64,000 nucleotides of DNA. Source: CAZBRS01 sp964494475 (GTDB taxonomy: Bacteria; Myxococcota_A; UBA9042; CAZBRS01). Location of the stretch: positions 1 through 64,000 of the forward strand of contig CAZBRS010000033.1 of NCBI GenBank assembly GCA_964494475.1, in the 5' to 3' direction. The notes under the pieces were generated by a model. It searched no databases. It was not told the origin of the DNA and saw only the letters and a list, made by a program, of their open reading frames with translations. Below, one piece after another: positions 60,647 to 64,000 of this stretch; position 1 is the first letter of the stretch; each line of letters opens with the position of its first letter. The translations under genes were made by a program, and so were the position numbers.

Positions 60647-61828
60647 TCACGGTAGCCCGCGACTCCCTGCGTCGGACGCGAGCCACCCGAACGGAAAGCG
60701 CGCCAGCACGATCCGGTCGTAGGGCAGGATCGGGAGGGTGTCGCCCGCCTCGTACAGGCACGCGATCTCGCCGTCGGGGGTCAACGCCAGGGCGGAGTAG
60801 GCCGCCGGGCCGTCGTGCAGGACGCGCGAGGCGGCCCAGGTGCGCCCGCCGTCGAGGCTGCGCCGGACCGTCAGGTGGGCCCTGACCGCGGAGCGCTCGC
60901 TGGCGGGGTTCGAGAAGAGCAGGCCCCGGGGCGTCTGCAGCAGGCTGCCCTGGCACGAGGGATCGAGCAGCTCCTGATCGAAGGCGGTCTCGGCCCACGA
61001 GAGGCCGCCGTCCGTGCTGCGGGCGACCACGCGCCGGTGCGTCTCGGTGAGATCGCGGGCGTTCAAGAGCAGGCTGCCGTCGTCGAGCTCGGCGATCTGC
61101 GCTTCGTCGGTGCCCACTCGGAGGCTCCCGCCCAGGTGCCAGGTCTCGCCGTCGTCGCTGAAGATCACGTGGGAGCGCGACGTGCCGTCGGTGCCGTCGA
61201 CGTGGTTGCAGGGCACGACGATCCGCCCGCCGGCCAGCTGGATGCTGCGACCGGGGCCGGTGGCGTAGTGGGTCCACGCGGGGAGCTTCACCTGGTCCGT
61301 GAGGTCCGTGGCGGGGCTCCAGGTCGTGCCGTCGTCCGGGCTGCGCGTCAGGTGCACGCGGCGCTCCCGGGGCGCGTCGGCGGGGTTCGTGCAGAACGGC
61401 AACCACACCTCGCCCGAGCCGCGCAGCACCACCGGGGCCGGATTGCCCGCCGTGTCGACGCCGTGGTCGACCACGACCTGCAAGGGCCCCCACGTTGTGC
61501 CCCCGTCGGGGCTCGCCTTCATGACCAGATCGATGTCACCGGTGTCGTAGATGCCGCTGTGGCGGCCCTCGCAGAAGGCCAGCACGGTCGCCCCGCTCGT
61601 CTCGATCAGGGCGGGGATGCGGAAGCGCAGGTAGCCCTCTTGTCCCGCGACGAAGAGCGTCTCCTCGACCAGCTCCGGCGTGACGACCTCCGGGTCCGCG
61701 GACTCCGGCTCGGCTCCGTCCGGGCCCGGGTCCGACCCGGCCTCCGCGACGTCGACCGGCGCCCCGGCTCCCGGCGCTCCGCACGCCAGGGCGACCGGTA
61801 CGAACAGATACAGGATCCAGGTTCTCAT
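60647..61828 (-). CDS. Exo-alpha-sialidase lipoprotein (GH33)
   Basis: A 393-residue lipoprotein (lipobox VALAC, acidic spacer). The sialidase fold is shown by the FRIP motif (YLRFRIPAL) and five Asp-boxes (SPDGGTTW, SPDDGTTW, SDDGETW, STDGGLSW, SLDGGRTW). Expected active-site residues appear: Arg of FRIP, Asp in GDIDL, Tyr in AAYSAL and Glu in CLYEAG. It should release sialic acids from glycans outside the cell. Its ATG overlaps the stop of a TetR regulator gene, so sugar-responsive control is possible. No sialic acid uptake genes are in the window. Confidence 0.9.
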   Translation of the reverse strand: MRTWILYLFVPVALACGAPGAGAPVDVAEAGSDPGPDGAEPESADPEVVTPELVEETLFVAGQEGYLRFRIPALIETSGATVLAFCEGRHSGIYDTGDIDLVMKASPDGGTTWGPLQVVVDHGVDTAGNPAPVVLRGSGEVWLPFCTNPADAPRERRVHLTRSPDDGTTWSPATDLTDQVKLPAWTHYATGPGRSIQLAGGRIVVPCNHVDGTDGTSRSHVIFSDDGETWHLGGSLRVGTDEAQIAELDDGSLLLNARDLTETHRRVVARSTDGGLSWAETAFDQELLDPSCQGSLLQTPRGLLFSNPASERSAVRAHLTVRRSLDGGRTWAASRVLHDGPAAYSALALTPDGEIACLYEAGDTLPILPYDRIVLARFPFGWLASDAGSRGLP

Positions 61829-62481
61829 GCGTCGTCGCCCTTGCTTGCCGTGGCCACCACGAGCGCGCGCACCTGGTCGAGGATGGCCTCTTTGCGCGCG
61901 GCGATCGCTTCGGGAGCGAAGATGGACGCCCCGCTGAAGCCACTCGAGACCTCCTCGGCAGCGAAGTAGAAGAGGTGCAGCCCCACGATGGACAGCGCCA
62001 GTTGGCGCGGATCCCGTCGCCGGAACGCGCCCGCGCCCATGCCCGCCTCGAGGAACGTCGCGGTGGCGTCGAGCGTCGCCGCGATGGTGGCCCTCCCCGG
62101 TCCCGCCGCGTAGGGTCCGACGTCGACCATCTCGCGTACGAGCAGCCGCGCCGCGCCGGGGTGAGCGCCGAGGCAGTCCACCACCAGCGCGCCCAGGCGA
62201 TCGAGGCGCTCCGCGAACCCGCCCGCCTCGTGCAGCGCCCCCCCGATGTAACCGAGCAGCTCGGACACCACGCCGTCGACGACCTCGCGGTACAGGGTCT
62301 CCTTGTCGCCGAAGTGGTAGAAGAGCGAGGTCTTTCGGACGCCTCCTCGCTCGGCCACGTCGCGCATGCTGGCTCCCGAGAATCCCAGGGCCGCGAAAGC
62401 GGCGCGGGCCGCGTCGAGCAGGTGCTCACGCGGGATGGGCTGCTTGGGCCTTCCCACTCCCCGGGGGTGATCATCGGCCAT
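61825..62481 (-). CDS. TetR-family transcriptional regulator
   Basis: A 218-residue regulator. The N-terminal helix-turn-helix is LLDAARAAFAALGFSGASMRDVAERGGVRKTSLFYHFGDKETLY (in outline), typical of TetR/AcrR proteins. The C-terminal ligand domain is helical (LFYFAAEEVSSGF ... IFAPEA), with the TetR_C form used by AcrR-like repressors. The ATG at 62481 is preferred over one five codons upstream. It is first in a two-gene operon with the sialidase (ATGA overlap at 61825-61828). A repressor that controls its own operon is the simple inference. Confidence 0.9.
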   Translation of the reverse strand: MADDHPRGVGRPKQPIPREHLLDAARAAFAALGFSGASMRDVAERGGVRKTSLFYHFGDKETLYREVVDGVVSELLGYIGGALHEAGGFAERLDRLGALVVDCLGAHPGAARLLVREMVDVGPYAAGPGRATIAATLDATATFLEAGMGAGAFRRRDPRQLALSIVGLHLFYFAAEEVSSGFSGASIFAPEAIAARKEAILDQVRALVVATASKGDDA

Positions 62482-62553
62482 GCGACAGGGCCCCACGTGC
62501 GATCAACCGCACGTCTCCTACACCACGGGCAGGCCGTCGACAATCGAATTGAC

Positions 62554-62653
62554 NNNNNNNNNNNNNNNNNNNNNNNNNNNNNNNNNNNNNNNNNNNNNNN
62601 NNNNNNNNNNNNNNNNNNNNNNNNNNNNNNNNNNNNNNNNNNNNNNNNNNNNN
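62554..62653. other. 100-N scaffold gap
   Basis: Exactly 100 N of unknown true length. The flanks do not match each other. The gap removes the start of the DUF1566-like gene and possibly the promoter region shared with the TetR gene. Confidence 0.9.
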
Positions 62654-63130
62654 GTGGCGCCGGGCACCTGGACCGACAACGGGGACGGAACCGTCAGCGA
62701 CGGACGGACCGGCCTGACGTGGCAGAAGAAGGCCCTCAGCGTCTACGTCGACTGGCAGACCGCCGCCGACGCCTGCCTGAAGCTGTCGTTGGCCGGGCAG
62801 GACGACTGGAGGCTGCCGAGCATCGACGAACTCCGCACACTGCTGACGGGATGCCCCCCCACCATGCCCAACGGCAACTGCGACGTCATCCACGGGTGCG
62901 TCGAATGCTGGAACGACTCGTGCAAAGGCTGCGACGACTGGCAGGGCCCCGGGGCCGAGGGGTGCTACATCGATCCGGTCCTGGAAGGGAACTGCTCGTT
63001 CTACTGGACGTCGTCCTCCCTGAACGACGACCCGATCTACACGTGGGGCGTCGCCTTCTACAGCGGCAAGGTCGTCGGCCGCGACAAGGTCGCCTCCAAC
63101 CCGTACCGGTGCGTCCGCGACGAGTTCTGA
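62654..63130 (+). CDS. DUF1566 (Lcl C-terminal) domain protein, 5' end lost in the gap
   Basis: The visible 158 residues are a complete DUF1566 domain: TWTDNGDGTVSDGRTGLTWQ, WQTAADACLKLSLAGQDDWRLPSIDEL (in outline), FYWTSSSLNDDPIYTWGVAFYSG and NPYRCVRD. Such domains resemble the C-type lectin-like Fib_succ_major fold and are common on lipoproteins. The first in-frame codons are VAPG; the true start lies in the gap. The next gene begins 23 bases after the stop with its own ribosome site, so the pair may be one operon. Confidence 0.8.
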   Translation: MAPGTWTDNGDGTVSDGRTGLTWQKKALSVYVDWQTAADACLKLSLAGQDDWRLPSIDELRTLLTGCPPTMPNGNCDVIHGCVECWNDSCKGCDDWQGPGAEGCYIDPVLEGNCSFYWTSSSLNDDPIYTWGVAFYSGKVVGRDKVASNPYRCVRDEF

Positions 63131-63152
63131 GCTCGTAGCGGCGGGAGGCCCC

Positions 63153-64000
63153 TTGAAGACCACCATCGCCTGCGTCCTCTCCAGCCTGACGCTGGTCCTG
63201 GCTGCCTGCGGAGGTTCGACGTCCCGCGACGTGACGGCCGGCCGTGACGTCGCCCCCGAGGCCGCCGAGGTCGCGTCGGCGGACGACGCGTTCGCCGACG
63301 TCGCCGGAGTTCCCTCGGAGGCTCTGCCGTCGGATCTCCCGGACGGGGACGGAGCTGACGGCGGCTGCTCCGCCGACTGCCCCGCCGGGTTCTGCGACGA
63401 GGAGCTGCGCGCCTGCCTGTGGTGCTCCGACGACGTGGCGTGCCCCTTCACCGACTGGTGGTGCAAGGCCGGAACGTGCGTCGCCACGGCGTGCGTCCCG
63501 GGGCGCACGACCTGCGACGGCGTGGCCGCGCTGAGGACGTGCGGCGCCGACGGCGAGACCTGGACGACCTCCGCCTGCGACGCTGGAGCGGCCTGCCGCG
63601 ACGGCGGTTGCGAGCCGGTGATCTGCGCGCCCTCGGACCGGACGTGCGAGGACCAGAAGGTCGCCGTGTGCGACGACACCGGCACCTTCTGGACGCAGAC
63701 CCACTGTCCCCTCGGCCAGGGGTGCTTCGGCGACGACTGCGTGCCCTACCGGCAGAACGTGCTCCTGGTGTTCGATACGTCCTCGTCCATGTCCAGCGTC
63801 CTCGACATGGACGCCATCCCGTGCCTCTGTGCGGGCGGCTGCCCCGCCGAACCCTTTCCGGCGTGCGAGCAGCTCGACTGCCCGCGCTCCAAGCTCGGCC
63901 TCTCCAAGCTGGTCTTCACGCAGTTGTTCCAGAGCGAGCAGGGCAAGACGGTGAGCCTCGGCATGATCCACTTCCCCCTGCGCATCGTGGCGCCGCCGAC
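63153..64000 (+). CDS. Lipoprotein with von Willebrand A domain, 3' end off the window
   Basis: The first 282 codons are present. TTG 63153 is the best start: GGGAGG is five to ten bases upstream and the product begins LKTTIACVLSSLTLVLAACGG, a clear lipobox. An Asp/Ala-rich spacer follows, then two or three Cys-rich segments (CSADCPAGFCDEELRAC, CVPGRTTCDGVAALRTC, CAPSDRTCEDQKVAVC). From about residue 205 a vWA domain starts with NVLLVFDTSSSMS, the MIDAS DxSxS motif, and includes extra Cys pairs (CLCAGGCP). It is probably a surface adhesin or metal-binding sensor. The frame stays open to the window end. Confidence 0.8.
   Translation, partial: MKTTIACVLSSLTLVLAACGGSTSRDVTAGRDVAPEAAEVASADDAFADVAGVPSEALPSDLPDGDGADGGCSADCPAGFCDEELRACLWCSDDVACPFTDWWCKAGTCVATACVPGRTTCDGVAALRTCGADGETWTTSACDAGAACRDGGCEPVICAPSDRTCEDQKVAVCDDTGTFWTQTHCPLGQGCFGDDCVPYRQNVLLVFDTSSSMSSVLDMDAIPCLCAGGCPAEPFPACEQLDCPRSKLGLSKLVFTQLFQSEQGKTVSLGMIHFPLRIVAPP

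Overview
The window comes from a GC-rich Gram-negative bacterium, most likely an uncultured member of the Myxococcota or a relative. The evidence is two C-terminal tails of MYXO-CTERM type (15290-16810 and 31882-32961), more than a dozen lipoproteins whose lipobox is followed by an Asp/Ala/Pro-rich spacer, a good sigma-54 promoter, TonB-dependent uptake and many ATGA-coupled gene pairs. It looks like a metagenome scaffold. It has three 100-N gaps, and the first is flanked by an identical 55-base sequence on both sides, as happens when two contig ends overlap. A facultative anaerobic lifestyle fits the ferrous-iron transporter, multihaem cytochromes, an anaerobic glycerol-3-phosphate dehydrogenase and a nickel lactate racemase. 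Taxonomy is inferred from gene style only.

Layout. 1-1.8 kb: two secreted cytochromes c. 1.9-5.0 kb: feoB with an upstream DtxR/MntR-FeoA fusion regulator and a palindrome on its promoter. 5.1-7.7 kb: PHP-domain lipoprotein. 7.7-14.7 kb: a cobalamin riboswitch driving four coupled genes for B12 capture at the cell surface (double DUF4465 lipoprotein, a second lipoprotein, a BtuB-like receptor, a BtuG-like beta-propeller). 14.7-19.1 kb: ferritin-like protein, PLC-like surface protein, unknown lipoprotein. 19.2-22.7 kb: GH3 beta-glucosidase coupled to an outer-membrane barrel. 22.7-23.3 kb: a ParE-type toxin-antitoxin pair. 23.3-25.7 kb: LarA racemase coupled to a tail-sheath-like protein, followed by a nested inverted-repeat element. 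26.3-33.0 kb: secreted lipoproteins, including a 1458-residue metallopeptidase with IPT/TIG domains, and a Cys-rich surface protein. 33-42.6 kb: SGNH hydrolase, GIY-YIG protein, chalcone-isomerase-like protein, nitronate monooxygenase, GH5 enzyme, a MITE-like element and two coupled esterases. 42.7-46.5 kb: c-di-GMP genes (diguanylate cyclase, ThrE-like exporter, an EAL protein carrying a photoactive-yellow-protein domain). 46.5-51.7 kb: nitroreductase, lipoprotein, and a stress cluster (YugP-type peptidase, TerC, ribosome hibernation factor, NhaR). 51.8-52.5 kb: an integrase remnant beside tmRNA. 52.6-54.0 kb: a GAF-GGDEF cyclase. 54.1-59.4 kb: glpA-glpB with a cytochrome b/ferredoxin fusion and an HdrB-like protein. 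59.5-64 kb: a methyltransferase with a palindromic insertion, a sialidase coupled to a TetR regulator, a DUF1566 protein and a von Willebrand A lipoprotein that runs off the window.

Most interesting are the B12 surface-capture operon, the EAL-PYP fusion (PYP key residues conserved at the right spacing), the rearranged membrane-bound Glp complex, the tail-sheath-like protein coupled to LarA, an 18-bp motif shared by the nhaR and yugP promoters, and several small palindromic mobile-like elements.
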